A DNA stretch of 43,183 bases from Pelargonium nanum (taxonomy: Eukaryota; Streptophyta; Magnoliopsida; Geraniales; Geraniaceae). Below, piece by piece: positions 1 to 12,380 of the stretch. The notes below the pieces were generated by a model, which was given only the letters and a program-made list of their open reading frames with translations, was not told where the DNA came from and ran no database searches. The stretch covers positions 1 to 43,183 of the forward strand of contig JAYMTF010000247.1 in assembly GCA_036897485.1 (NCBI GenBank), read 5' to 3'. The stretch's first letter is position 1. Each line of letters starts with the position of its first letter. The translations under genes were made by a program, and so were the position numbers.

Positions 1-591
1 GCAATCACCGCCTCTCTAGATACCCTGATGGTATTACACTCATATGAGAGACACGACCACTCCGATACGATAGCCGCAGCCGCCGCTCCTTAGAGAGAAA
101 ATCCTAGCAGCCGCTCCTTATCTCGAATTTGCTATGTTAATAACTTATAAAAAAATTATGCATCAAATAAATTGTAATTGACTAAATAAATAAGGTTGAT
201 TATGTAATGACACCTCTAGAAAAAACTTAAAACAAAAATTTCCAAATTTATCTACAATCTCAACACACTCTAGATTGATATAGAACAATGAATTATCATT
301 ATCTAATCTAAGAATAAAAAATAAATACTAACAACAAACATAGAGATATGCATGAGAAACCTATCCTCAAAAACTACATTTACTCTTTTAGCCTTCAATC
401 TAACTCTATCATATGATAACAAATCAACACAACAAGTACCAAATTGTAACATAAAAAATAGGTGAACCATCCCATAAAATCGGAACCGCTAACCCCACTT
501 CCTCCATATCTCCTATCACCACAACCTAACAACATGTCCTTATCTTAGCCACTCTTCGTTTCAGCTCCACAACACTAAAAAAAAACCAACA
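1..591. other. AT-rich flank upstream of the first gene
   Basis: No coding region or recognisable element was found here. The first 120 bases are richer in GC (several CCGC and CGCC runs) than the AT-rich remainder. The last 100 bases should hold the promoter and leader of the plus-strand gene that starts at 592, but I see no convincing TATA box. Confidence 0.5.
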
Positions 592-1461
592 ATGAACCAA
601 CCAAAAATGGTGGACAAAAGCTCCAAGAACAAGAAACCAAGCAACAACAACAACAATGGCAGATCTCTGAGCAGAAGTAGCAGCATGAGAGCAACTCCAC
701 CACCATTTTTCATCAGCATCGGCATTTCACAACCCAAGATCCGAATCCACGTCCCCAAGTTGCTGGCCAAAACCATGCAAAGAACAACAACAACAACAAA
801 CCATGAAATCAACGATGATCGAAACGGCGCCGCCGCCGCCAGAAGGTCCGGGAATAACAAGAGTACTCTACCGAAAAAGGTGGCGTCGATCTTGTCCGGG
901 TTTTTCGGGATCAAGAAGACAAAACAGGACGACAAGTCGCAGGTTGTACATGTTCTTGAAGACAACAAGTGGCTGGAGAGCACCGGGAGGGGCAGCGGGA
1001 GGTGTTTGTGCTGCGGAGCTACGATCATCGGAGGGGACGACGCGTCGGAGGTGGCTCTTTGCAAGGATCATTCGCTGTTAAAAGAGGTTTTGGAGGACGA
1101 GTTCGACGAGATCATAAAGGGATACATTGCGGCAGCTGCGAGAAATGAGAGTTTGAGGAAGCTGGTTAGGGTTCCGTCAAGGGTCGGGTCCCGCCGGAGG
1201 ATGAGGAAGACGAGGTCGATGAGGAAGAGAGACGAGAAGCGCGAGGAAGAAGAAGAAGATGAGGAAGAGGAAGAGGAAGATAATGGTGTTGGAGAGAGTT
1301 TTGCAGAGAACAATGATGATGGTGGTGATGGTGATGGTGGTGATGATGGTGAGCTGTGGAAGAAGAAGATTATGATGGGAGGAAGGTGCAAGCCAGTGGA
1401 TTTTTCAGAATCTATGGACTTCGGTTACTATCCAGGTGACAAGTATTGGGGCTATAGTTAA
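592..1461 (+). CDS. Unrecognised plant protein with Cys/His motif and acidic tail
   Basis: This is a single-exon reading frame of 289 codons that I cannot assign to a named family. The N-terminus (residues 1-35) is Lys/Asn/Ser-rich and low in complexity. A more ordered stretch (about 36-62) reads ISIGISQPKIRIHVPKLLAK. Residues 138-160 hold C138-x2-C141 and C157-x2-H160, spaced like a small zinc-binding site. Residues about 163-195 look helical, then come a very basic segment (199-217) and a pure acidic run (218-230), a second Asp/Gly-rich acidic run (239-253) and an aromatic C-terminus ending near DKYWGYS. The basic segment could act as a nuclear signal; that is inference. A second ATG in frame at 607 is an equally good start. 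The reading frame is real in my view because the ordered segments are not simple repeats, and because overlapping frames on both strands are lower in complexity. Confidence 0.7.
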   Translation: MNQPKMVDKSSKNKKPSNNNNNGRSLSRSSSMRATPPPFFISIGISQPKIRIHVPKLLAKTMQRTTTTTNHEINDDRNGAAAARRSGNNKSTLPKKVASILSGFFGIKKTKQDDKSQVVHVLEDNKWLESTGRGSGRCLCCGATIIGGDDASEVALCKDHSLLKEVLEDEFDEIIKGYIAAAARNESLRKLVRVPSRVGSRRRMRKTRSMRKRDEKREEEEEDEEEEEEDNGVGESFAENNDDGGDGDGGDDGELWKKKIMMGGRCKPVDFSESMDFGYYPGDKYWGYS

Positions 1462-2440
1462 GAGAGTTTTTTTTTTTTTTTTTTTATGGTTTTGTTAATT
1501 TTATTAGGACTGTGATCAAGTCTAACGTTTTTAGATAAGAAATCTATGATGTTTCATTCGTCTTAAAGTGTCATTGCACATTAAGTACACACAACGTTAC
1601 GTATCAGCAGAAAGATGACTTGATTGGTATCATAATATCATTTTGTTACATTGATGGTAACACACGAGTTATGATGACTTAAATGATATCCCACGTACGT
1701 GCACATAAGAAGTATACACAATGTTACGTGTCAACAAGTTTGATTGATATCATATTTCTCAATTATCATTAGTACTACTTAGATGTCCAAGTAGTTGTCA
1801 TTACTAATTAGATTTAACACACAAGTTCGACAACTTAAACAAGTAGTCTAGCTAGGTTCACATTAAGATGTCTTGACTGATGTTGACATACAAGACATGC
1901 ACTAGTTAAAGACTTACTTTCTTGGCTCAAATCAAGTTTTTATTTTTTCAGTTTAAAACTTCAGAGTACGTAAAATTTTCAGCTTTGACCGACCTAATCT
2001 GAATCCACGACCCATATTTGTGGATAGTTCGGATTCAAATTAAGTACTTAATTAATAACTTGCTTGGTGTCAACATATATGAAAAGTTTTAGAAATAGGA
2101 AGGTATTATGGTATAAACTATATATAAAGTATAAACCTAGCTAGCTGTTGTGTAGCTCTGAAACTGTAACCATAGAGAATCAATTGAAAACCAACCATCA
2201 TGTGTTTTATATAATGAGAATAATCACCAATACAATTAGAAACAATATTGTTAAAAAATAGGAATCACAATAGTAAAAATGAAAGTGAGTGTAGTTCACT
2301 TCACTAGAAGCAAATAAATATACAGGAGAGGTTTTGTATCCTACCTTACCTTTGATATTGGGGGCTGAGAAGACTAAATTTTACCTAATCAGAGGATTAG
2401 ACCCATAAAATACAGATGAAAAAAATTGCTAAAAATTCAA
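1462..2440. other. Convergent intergenic region
   Basis: The 3' ends of the plus-strand gene (stop 1461) and the minus-strand TOPLESS-related gene (stop 2441) face each other here. It begins with a run of about 19 T at 1467-1485. It contains an imperfect direct duplication (listed separately) and otherwise AT-rich sequence that presumably includes both 3' untranslated regions. No coding potential was seen. Confidence 0.6.
1576..1754. repeat. Imperfect direct duplication, about 55-65 bp units
   Basis: Two similar stretches lie about 125 bp apart at 1576-1640 and 1701-1754. Both start GCACAT, share a CACAA(C/T)GTTACGT core followed by TCA(G/A)CA, and end TTGATTG(G/A)TATCAT. They are diverged by substitutions and a short length difference, so the duplication is old. 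I see no terminal repeats that would make it a transposon. Confidence 0.6.
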
Positions 2441-3698
2441 TTAATCTCGTCTCTGTGTCGGTATCTGGTCAGCTGTGTGATTGCTCGTTGTGGACGATGA
2501 TGCTACTGCTCTACCGTTCAGTACCCCGTTATCCGCTGGTGGACTCGTTCCCCATTTTCCCTCCGCTTCTATAGGTTCTATCACTTTGACAGACCCGTCC
2601 GTCAACCCAACAGCTAATTGATTGGGCTCCACGGGATGCGTGGCAACAACAAGCGGGTGTGCAGCTTGGCCTCTGCAAGATAACAATTTAACAGTTATGC
2701 TATGAATTGAATTTTTTGAGAGTTGCTAGTTCGTTTTGATTCATGACAGCTTTACTTACCCGTTTGAAACTGCCTGGGGAAGGTATGCTGATGGAGCAAT
2801 ACGGCATCTTAGTTTCAAGGTATCGGCGTCAAATACTCCAACGTTTCCATCACAAAAAGTAGCATAAATTAACTGACTGTTGCATGAGTACGCTGCATAG
2901 GATATTGGTGCAGACAGTGCGTCTTGTGGAACCCACTGCAATGAACAACACGGACAACTTTTATATGGTATATCAAATTCGATGACAAATTATAGGAAGC
3001 AAACCACAACGCGTATCTATCTACCTGCCGAATACAATCCATCTTGGAGGCATCGTATATAGCTATCTGAGTTTCATGAACTACCAGCATGCGGAGTTGG
3101 TCAGCATGAAACTGTACACGAGTATCACCAGTTGTCGCCTTGCCAGCTGACGTTTGGATTGAAATTGTTTTCATTTTATCCCACGTGTCAATGCTCCATA
3201 CGCACAGCTGCACAAAATATCCAATATAATATATTTTCTCGCCTTACTGTCTATAATTCATATTTACGTTTGACTATAATATATTCTGCTTACTTGAGCA
3301 TCAGCACCCGACGAAACCAAGATATTGAGAGTGGTAGAAAAGGCTAAACCCGATATCCGTTTCTGGTGACCCCTCAATTTTGATTTCACCTAGAAAAAAG
3401 CAAGATGCCACATATAAGTCTCGCATAATAAGCAAGGCAATTCACGTACAACAACAAAAATATTCCCGAAATACCTCATCCACTCTGACGTTGTAAATAT
3501 GGATGGTTGAATCCTCCATTCCAATGGCTATGATGTTGTTATCCTGAGGATGGAAGGCTAGGAAGGTCGAAGAAGGAGGAGGTGGCATGAATGTTGTCAT
3601 TACCTGCGAACCAAAGCAATTCATGGCCGAACATTACAAAACAAAACAGAAATTTAAATACACGAGCATGCAGATTTAACTAAATACCACACATTAAG

Positions 3699-3743
<45 letters not shown>

Positions 3744-6700
3744 CCTTGAAAGTCATCATGTTAAACAATGAAATTTTTCCACCACATGCTGACATTACAT
3801 AGGAGTCATTCTTTGAAAGTGCTATGCACGGGACTGCTTCATCAAGGTTGACACCTGTGACATCATTAGCCATAACAAGACCACTGTTTGGTTGCCATAG
3901 CTGTGGAACAACACTGGCAGTGGCCTTTATGCCAACAAACCATTTCAGAATCTACTCTCCAATGAGAAAAAATGCAAACAATCACAAAAATAAAAAAATA
4001 TGAATTGAGAAAAGTCATTCTTAGCTATCTGGTACCTTCCCACTAGGATTTTGTTCACTGCGACTCCACTTCCACAGCTTCTGAGTACCATTTGACCCGA
4101 GTGCTAAGATTCCAACACCAGAATTTGTATACAGAAGTCGAACAACCTGAACATACCCAACAGTTCAATTACTGGATAGATGAGATGTTTTATACTCAAC
4201 CATGGCAGTTGAAATATGTAACACACCTTACTAGAAGTATCGGTGCTATCAGGCATGGTGACCAACCGACACTGAGCAGGATCCAAAATTTCAGACAATT
4301 GCCAGGGTTTGGCTTTATCAATGTCCTCCACAGTCTTTGGCTTTTCTATGCTCCTACCCATGGGATCATTTCCATTCTACAAAGAAAGAAAAGCAATAGA
4401 AAAATAAGAAGTTAATCCTTCAACAGAGAAGAACTTAAACAAACCTAAAGAACCTAGGAAGCAAGATAAATACAAAGAAAATAATCTTCTAAGTTTCATG
4501 GTAGAACATTTTGACAATTCCTTTGGTTCCCTTTACCATTGCATAAAAGGCAAAGGTACATGTAAGCATGCCCCTCCACAACTTGCAAGGGCACACTGGA
4601 AGGTGACCAAGCATGTCACAAGATGAAAAAAAGCCACAATCCTAACATTTCATGGCATGCTTCTGTTAATAACCAACGAACCACAGCTGTGGATCAGAGT
4701 AGATAGTGCCTGTTTATAATAATACTACTGCAACAAAGAAACTCGAAGTTTCAAATTAGAAGAATTTAGGCAACATACAAGGATAGGAGAAGGCCTGACG
4801 GGTGAGCTCCTTTCCACTTTACAATTGACTGGAGTTGCACTTGTTCCAGCTGAAACCTAATAAAAACAAAAGGAGAAGGATCAGCATGAATACCGTGAAT
4901 AAATATCATAGACAAGAAAACAAACCATCGGGTGTACTATAACCAGCTTGTTATTATTTTTCCTGAAAGTGTTAATTCTAACCTTGACTGCAGCAGATTC
5001 CATGGGCTTTCTCATGGATTCAAAAGGCGATGTCTCCATCACTCTTACTGATCTACGACCAGCAGCATTTGCAAGTATCTTGAATCCATTGTCTGCTGTA
5101 GTAACAGCAAGAAGATTTCCTTCCTTGTTAAATCTCAAACGAGGAAGATTCTGAAGTAAAATATATGCTGATGTTAGTCCCTAACAAGATAACAGAAGAG
5201 TTCCAAACAACAGTAAGAAAAATTAAGAATCCAGTACTGACCGGAAGTCCACCCTCAGCATCTGTGCTGGTTAGAATATTAATGTTGTCCATATCCCAAA
5301 ACTTGATCTGGCCATCTTCACCAGCAGCCAGAAAGTGATTTTGGGTAGTGTCAAACTGCACAACCCCATTTGATTTCTTTCTAAATCCAGCATATGTCCT
5401 CTTTATTGCTCCTTCACTTTCATTCCATTCAACTAGATAGGAGTCCCCATCTTTACTTGTTCCACAAGAGAATAATCTAGGAATGGAAACAAAAGCAATC
5501 AGAAGAAGCAAACAACTTGAAGGGTATAAAAGAGCAAATGGAACCCTTGTTGTATTTGTCAAGGCAAATTTCAACCATTACACCACGAAACATATAAGAA
5601 ACTAAGAAAGCAACAAATATTATATTCAGAACCTTTTTATTGGAGATTTCACTAATCTTACCTACTTCCGCCGATCAAAAAAAAAAAAAAAACTAATCTT
5701 ACCTACTTCCATCAGCACTGTAAAGCATTGTAGTACACCAGTGCCCAGGAGCATCATAGTCAACTCTAGAACCCATGTTGTCATATAGCCAGGCCTTTAT
5801 TTTCCCATCTATGGCAGTTGAAAATATGAACTGCAAATTCACAAGTGGAAGACTTATGACTTAACCATAACAAAGGAATCTACATAATACAAGTATCAGA
5901 AGTATTCCAATTCGATTGTTCCTAAAAACAATGAGAAAGTATGCATGCAGTCATGATATTCCCGTACCCCATATTTGGATCACATGCTATAGTAGAATAC
6001 ATTTGAGTCTAAATTTAGCAAAGAACATTAGAACTTTTTAGTTCCACAAGCATATAAATTAACGAACAAAATCTTATTTTGGCTAACATACCTGAATGTT
6101 TTCCTTGTGGTGAGGACAGATGGAATATACAGGTGCCTCATGACCTTCAAAATTAAATAGTTTTCGTCCCGTTAAATCCCACACCTGTTTCATCGTCCAG
6201 TTAGATCATACAAGTATAATAATATAACCAAGGCTTCTCATGAAAAATTTCTGACCCTCACCTTTATTAGTTTATCATCTCCACAGGTTACAACACATAG
6301 TTGTTTGTTTGGGTGAGCAAAAGCCAAGTCATTCACACTACCAACATGAGCATCAATCTGCAACGACAAATGGATTGAAGTTAATACAGATTGCAATTCA
6401 ACCCCGCTAGAAAGGAAGCTAAATATTAACTCACCTCTAACAGCTGGTGCAGATCATTGGATTTAGGATAATCATACAAGTGAACCAAATGTTTGCTAAA
6501 TGCAACCCCTGCAAATAATGCTTTTAAAAAGATATTCAAATAAATAGCTTATAGTGATAGCATGAATTAGAAGTGCACATACCCACAAAATTTCCATTAG
6601 GGCTCCATATGACACGGGTGACAGATATTGGTGCATCTTTGACATAAGAAGTCTGCAATAAACTCTCAACTGTAAGACTCCAATATGATCAGGTATATTT

Positions 6701-9700
6701 CTTTATAGAACATAATTTTAAAACTGCAATCAGCTGTGCATGTATATAAGAATACCAATCTCCAAAAAAATCTGCACGTTTCGTATATATTTTCTTGACA
6801 TTCAAGTAAATCTTAATCATCTGAACGAGGATATTACCATTGAGTACTTAGTTAAAGATGAAATAAATACCTGAAATGCCGATGTTAAAGATTGCATTTC
6901 CCATATCTTGAATGGCTTTGTTACCAACTTCTCTCGCAATCCAAGTTCCCATAGTGTAATTTCACCATTACCAGAACCAACTGTCCAATACAGACACTAT
7001 GAGTCAGACATAGGAAAGGAAATATGTAATCTATGAGGTAGAACTTTAGCCATAAAATCAATTGACATATGGGTGAATATGAATCATGAATGATTCTTAT
7101 ACCTAGAAGCAGTGTGTGGTGAGAAGGGTGAAATTCCATGCTTGTGACAGTGGATCCATGATGCATAGTCATAGCTACAGCTCTGGGCAGATCATCTAAT
7201 GACCAAGGAGTTTGATGTCTAAGATTTGGGTATGTAACCTGAGGTTAAAGCAAATAAGACACCAAAATTAGTCACAAACCATGCTCCAAGAATGCATGAC
7301 TTGGAAGTTTCCAAACAATCTAATTGTATAATTACAAATATTACTTGGCAATATCCTAAAAATTGCAAATTTGAAACTGAGATTACCTCCTCAACAGATT
7401 GTGCAGGACGTAGCCTCTTCATTAGTTCATGATCTGGATTCTGATATTCAACCATACCTGGGTTTGCTGGAGGAGTCCTTGGACGTTTCATAAGCGAAAC
7501 TGTTCAAGTGAAAAGGCATATCATGAAGGTAAGTTACTTTCTGAGAAATACTTAAATAAATCAATTTTAACATGAGAATTTATTCTTCATCATAATAGAA
7601 ATTACATTCACTAATCATATAGACAAGTTTTGTCTTATCAACCAGCTAAGGTAGTGTAACAACTAACATTGGAGCAAATACTTGCCCATCTCAAAATTTT
7701 ACTTCCACAGTATTTTCAGGATGTCTACAAAGCATAAATTGAAGACTACTATGTTACATTCTCTCCTCTAAAAAAAAGTAATAACAAAAGAAGAAGAAAA
7801 AACTCCATTCGATAGTAGTTGATAAGATGAGCATGTTATAACCGAAATTTGACCAAAGTTGAATGCATTATGTCTCATTAGATAATACACGTCCACTTAA
7901 ATGGCTTGTACTAAGAAAAAATCTTGTCACCTTGATTTTGGGGAACAGGTATGGAAGATGCAGTAACAACAGCTGCTTGAACAGATGAAGATGCGGATGC
8001 ATTAGCCATCCAACCTGCCAAAGCATTAGCATTAGCAGATGCTGCAGTAGGTGGAAAAGGCTGCAGGATGAGAAAAAAAATGCAAATTAGTTGAAATCTA
8101 AGAAGCTAAAACCTTCATTTATCACATAATATTAGAAAAATGATACATCAAGGAAACAGAAAACTTTAAAATCCATATTTTATCATACACCGTGGGCTCC
8201 AAGTGCTGTATAAGGAGCAGGTTTCGCAACAGCTGCAACAGGAAGATTTACGGGTGTAGGTGCCAGAGGACCATTTGTAGGCGTACATGAGTGGTCTATG
8301 AATAACGTTTTAATGTCTGGATTTGGCCTAGGGTTCTTGCATAATTGGTGCTGCCAGTTCAAGCTGCATAGACCAAGTACATTTTTCAGATACCGAACCT
8401 GTGTATCATATAGTAATCTAACACTGTAACAGATACATGTAAGAAAGCAGCATATCCATAAGGACCTAAGTAAACTAGAATCCTGGTTCCTTTGGGCTGA
8501 TGAAACTCCAACAAAATATTAGCAGCAGTGTTCTACAAGGTTATATATTTTCTGCAGTATGAAAATTTGAGAATTACTACAACCAGCAGGCTCCATATTC
8601 CCTTCTTCAATTTCTCTTCACCTTCTGTGGCTATAACCTAGTGTCGTCATGTTCTACAAGGTAGTATATTTTCTGTGGGAATGATTTTGAGAAATACTAC
8701 AATAATCAAGCTTCATATTTTTCTTATACAAATTCTCTTCACCTTTGTGGCTATAACCTAATAGACTTAGACCTCAGGACTCAACCTAGCTCCAAATTTT
8801 CTTATTCAAACGGTCTTCACCTTTGTGGCTATAATCTAATAGGCTCAGACCTCAGGACTCAATTAAAGCTAATTTGGATAAAGTATAAGCTGAAACAGAA
8901 CCAAAGTGAAAAAGATAGTTTCCTAGAATAACCGATTTGCAACATACAAGAGATGTCAACTTCACCTTTGATTGATAAGAGTCCGCAATCTTGATGATTT
9001 CAGGGTTGGGAAAACAAGCTTATCCCGAAAAAGGGGATTTGCTTCTATAAGCTTTTTTAACTCTATCAACATTATGTTACGAGCGGTTTTGGTGTCTCCA
9101 TACTTGGAAAGCTGCTCGTTTTCCCTGATATTCAGAAGCACAATAAGTTACATATAAAATACTTTGGTAATAACAATTCACAAATCCTGTTCTGCATATC
9201 ACATTGTTTTTTGTGAAATTACCTGAAGTTGTTGAGAGTTAAAAGATGAGTGATCTCTTTGAACAATTCCTCATTAAATGTCGAGAAGACTTTCAGATCA
9301 TTCACTAATATTTCAACAGCCTGCGGCTTGTCCTGCCTATCATTTCAAACAAATACATAATGAAGAAAAAATAATTAAAAATTGGCTGAAAGTAAACAGT
9401 ATGATATGACAAAAAATTCAGGTTAATTATACCGATCAAGCGCTTCAAGATACTTCTGCTTCCTGATTTCAAAGAATATCTTCATGGAGTATCTGTTATC
9501 ATCAACTTTGGTGAAGCCAGATAAGTACTTCTCGACTTCATCCCACTCTCCTGCCTGAACTTTCTCATCAAAATACTTCATGTTGAAGAAGAACCCAGAT
9601 TCTTTCTCAAGCCTAGCAAAAAACACAAAATACAAACATTAAAAATAAATCAAATGAACACCATTTCCATACTCCATTTAGAAGAGGAAAAATGTTGGAA

Positions 9701-10263
9701 GGGACAAAAAAGAATCTTGGATATCAGAATTTCCATCATACAAAACCGTTCACTAAATCGCACCTAAATGCCTTAAATATTCGTAACCATTTAATTTTCC
9801 CGAATTTCTCGGCAATCAAAGCATGCACCACGCGCACATATGGAACAAAAAGATACCTAAAAAGTACACACTATAAATTTCATATATTGTCATTATTTAA
9901 ACTTCTATAAGACATAATCCGATCCCAAACACTCAGGCATACATAATTAATACAAATACTCATCAATTAAGTTGTTAATTTCAATATCCACAAAACATAA
10001 CAATCTAAAATCAACAATAAGAAAGTTAAATCTCAAAGCTCATTTTCCTTCAGCTGAACTATTATGAGCCAATAACAGCTCCTAAGCTATCTAAAGAGCT
10101 ATTTTCAAAATCTAGTCACAGAGCAACACAAAACTCCAGATTCACCATTATAAGGAAATGGAGAGCGATAAGAGAGGGCTTACCTGTGCACAGACTCTTT
10201 GAACTTCTCTTCCTCAAGAAATTGAAGTATGAGGAAAACCAATTCTCTGCTCAAAGACGACAT
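2441..10263 (-). CDS. TPR3-like: TOPLESS-related transcriptional co-repressor (TPR3-like)
   Basis: Groucho/Tup1-type co-repressor that binds EAR motifs of transcription factors and Aux/IAA-type adaptors in the nucleus and recruits histone deacetylases. Twenty-five exons join in frame to 1131 aa, the length of Arabidopsis TPL: 10184-10263, 9433-9612, 9223-9336, 8966-9124, 8189-8363, 7931-8060, 7387-7499, 7103-7238, 6871-6980, 6583-6652, 6435-6508, 6262-6357, 6092-6184, 5703-5830, 5242-5476, 4983-5150, 4779-4856, 4227-4376, 4036-4146, 3745-3924, 3475-3603, 3294-3389, 3025-3207, 2760-2935, 2441-2672. The start MSSLSRELVFLILQFLEEEK opens the LisH domain (about 4-36), followed by CTLH (about 34-92) and the EAR-binding groove. 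A Pro/Ala-rich linker (about 185-290) holds MKRPRTPP and ELMKRLRP. The rest is two WD40 propellers (for example GHEAPVYSICPH, GHQKRISGLAF). Near-terminal DGSVKVIEP and SSTTSN resemble TPR3 more than TPL, but paralogue choice is from memory. All 24 introns are GT-AG. Confidence 0.97.
3699..3743. repeat. Compound microsatellite (AT)n(AG)n touching a splice donor
   Basis: Roughly eleven AT units are followed by about eleven AG units. The AG tract runs directly into the 5' splice site of the TOPLESS-related gene's 20th exon (exon edge at 3745). On the coding strand the intron therefore starts GTCTCTCTCT and continues as CT then AT repeats. Confidence 0.95.
5651..5710. mobile_element. Minimal retroposition scar with 19-bp target-site duplication
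   Basis: An identical 19-bp direct repeat (ACTAATCTTACCTACTTCC) sits at 5651-5669 and 5692-5710. Between the copies are only GCCGATC and about 15 A. Target duplication, short non-target piece, then A-tail is the signature of target-primed reverse transcription by LINE machinery, here with an almost completely 5'-truncated insert. The repeat spans the end of exon 14 of the TOPLESS-related gene, so a second copy of its 5' splice site lies 41 bp inside the intron. Confidence 0.75.
8529..8873. repeat. Tandem repeats in intron 4 of the TOPLESS-related gene
   Basis: Two full diverged units and a partial third lie head to tail: about 8529-8649, 8650-8790 and 8791-8873. Units 1 and 2 begin TGTTCTACAAGGT and contain TATATTTTCTG. 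All three carry TCTTCACCTT followed by TGTGGCTATAA. Units 2 and 3 also share CAGACCTCAGGACTCAA or a close variant. The intron runs 8364-8965, so the repeats fill more than half of it. No coding potential or terminal inverted repeats were seen. Confidence 0.85.
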
Positions 10264-12380
10264 TTTGGCCACTCAAATCACAAACCCACGACCAATACCA
10301 ACTCGAATACCAATTCAGAGCAAAACCCAGAAAAATTCAACAGCTCAATCCACAGAAACAGAACACACAGAACTCGAATTCGAGCAATTAGCAGCCCTAA
10401 TCAGAGCAAATCGCACAGTTCAGGTCCCAATCTGAGCTCCGAATCACCGGAAACTCGAAATCGTCGGGCTTTCGGGATCCAATCCCGCACGGACTTCGAG
10501 GATTTCTAGGGTTTGAAAGGCTGCGGAGGAGAGAGAGACAAGATAAAGAAGAGAGAGACTAGGTCTCGCTATCTTCGATGCGCTGTACAGGAGTTATTTT
10601 TCACTGACCTATCACTGATAAGCAGATCAGCTTATATGATAGTTTGATTCCATTATCAAAGTGGTTATCATATCGTGAGATGATATATAAAGCGTGTGGT
10701 TCCGGATTCGAAACCAAAATTCAAATATGGTGAATATTCAGTACACACGTCCAGTTCTGGTACTGTCGCTTTCTATTGTGTCATTCAACACTTGAAATTA
10801 ATATATCGTATCGCGTACCGGATCGATATGATTTATCGGGACAATTTGGATCTGGACAAGAACAAAAATATGAGTTTGCGTGTCTGTCACGTGTCTCATA
10901 TGAGTAGGTGGGACCCAATCTTCGATGTTACATCAAAGTACTGAACTTCTGGTCTGGGCTCGTGGGTCGTGACTCTTTAATGTTGGAAATTTTATACTAT
11001 GTACATTGTAATCAAATGAGTTTTATTTAGAAAAAAATTATATTGTGTTAATTATTTTTGTATCTGTATATTCATTCTGAAATCTAGATGTACAATGCAC
11101 TCATTTTGGCAAGGAATGAGTACTTTGTATCAATATTTTACGTAATAGTTGATGAAATATCCGTTATTGTAGGAGTTTTGATGTCGTTGGAGTCTTGGTA
11201 TGGGCTTGAACACTTGTATCTTATAGGGTTAAAGTTTCATTTTAATACTTGAGTTTTGGTACTGATGGCGCTCACACCATAATAGAGTTGTTGAGAAAAA
11301 CGCAGACGTGTGAGCTTTTGTGATGCCATGTTTATGTCGCGGTAATGCAGTGTTGATGTCAAGTTGATGAGACGAAGAGGACCACAGTACACGGCGTTGG
11401 AGCCCATATGAGGTGGCGATGATGTTAGTGTGCTGAGGTGGTAATGATGTTACTACCTAAGGTATCTTGATGTGTTGTTTTCCGAGAAGGCACTAAAAGG
11501 TCAATTTCAAGATGTTGCTCTCATGACGTATTGTGCACATGACATTCACGTATACTTATTAACAAGGTGTAGTACGAGTGTCTGAGAGATTATCAATTGG
11601 ACATATCTTTAAAGACGTCATGAGTTCAAATATCATGGAAGGAGAGATTATGGAAAAAGAGTTGCTCATTGGGCTTTCATTTCAGAAAGATCCCAAATTC
11701 ATATGAGAGGGCTATACTTTAACAATTCTTTGGGTTTGGTACAAGACCATATATATGATATATCTACTTACTTGGATATATATGTCAACTTTAATTTCTT
11801 TAAAAACAAGCAACTACTATATATTATCCCAACCACCAAACATCTGAAGACTTGACCAAAGAACAAATAAAACTATATCTATCACCACCCAACAAATATA
11901 ATACATAGTTTAACAAAACAAAACAAAACATAAGCGTGTCAAGAGTATCCTTAAAGTAAAGACCTGTTGCAATAAACATACAAACCAACAAGCAAAATTA
12001 TTTTTAGCTTTATATTTTGTAAGAGAAGATACTATTATACATAAATTTTTAGGAGAGAGTTTAATATTTATTACTGACCGAACAAATACAATTTTTTATG
12101 GCGTCCATATTACCATGTATAGAACTCGACTTCAGTAATCAAGAGAAAACTCAAGAAAAAATATTTGAAGTGAAAATAATTACTCAAATACAAGACTTTT
12201 ACAACAACACGTGTCCGACGTATTTTATTAAGAATAACGCATGTCTATTTTAATGAGTTTTTATAAGGCCGACATGCATGCAATATATTAAGAAAAAACT
12301 TAATTACAAACAATGATTTAATTACTTTTCAATCAAATCACTTTTGGTTGACACATGGTGTTTGTACAATTTCCCCAACC
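10264..12380. other. TOPLESS-related gene leader and promoter, then intergenic DNA
   Basis: The part next to 10263 is the 5' untranslated region and promoter of the minus-strand TOPLESS-related gene. About 10264-10575 is less AT-rich, with CT-rich stretches on the gene's strand (GAGAGAGA on the plus strand near 10530-10560). This is typical of a long plant leader. From about 10600 to 12380 I see no coding region and no element I can name. The right end should hold the 3' untranslated region of the first SWEET gene. Confidence 0.55.

Noticed and set aside
561-1064. Minus-strand open frame rich in Leu and Val over the first gene
   Set aside because: It is the antisense of Asn/Lys-rich coding sequence, which creates false hydrophobic runs.
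10186-10509. Plus-strand open frame across the first exon and leader of the TOPLESS-related gene
   Set aside because: It overlaps a well-supported minus-strand exon and leader, and the product is a low-complexity Asn/Thr/Ser protein.
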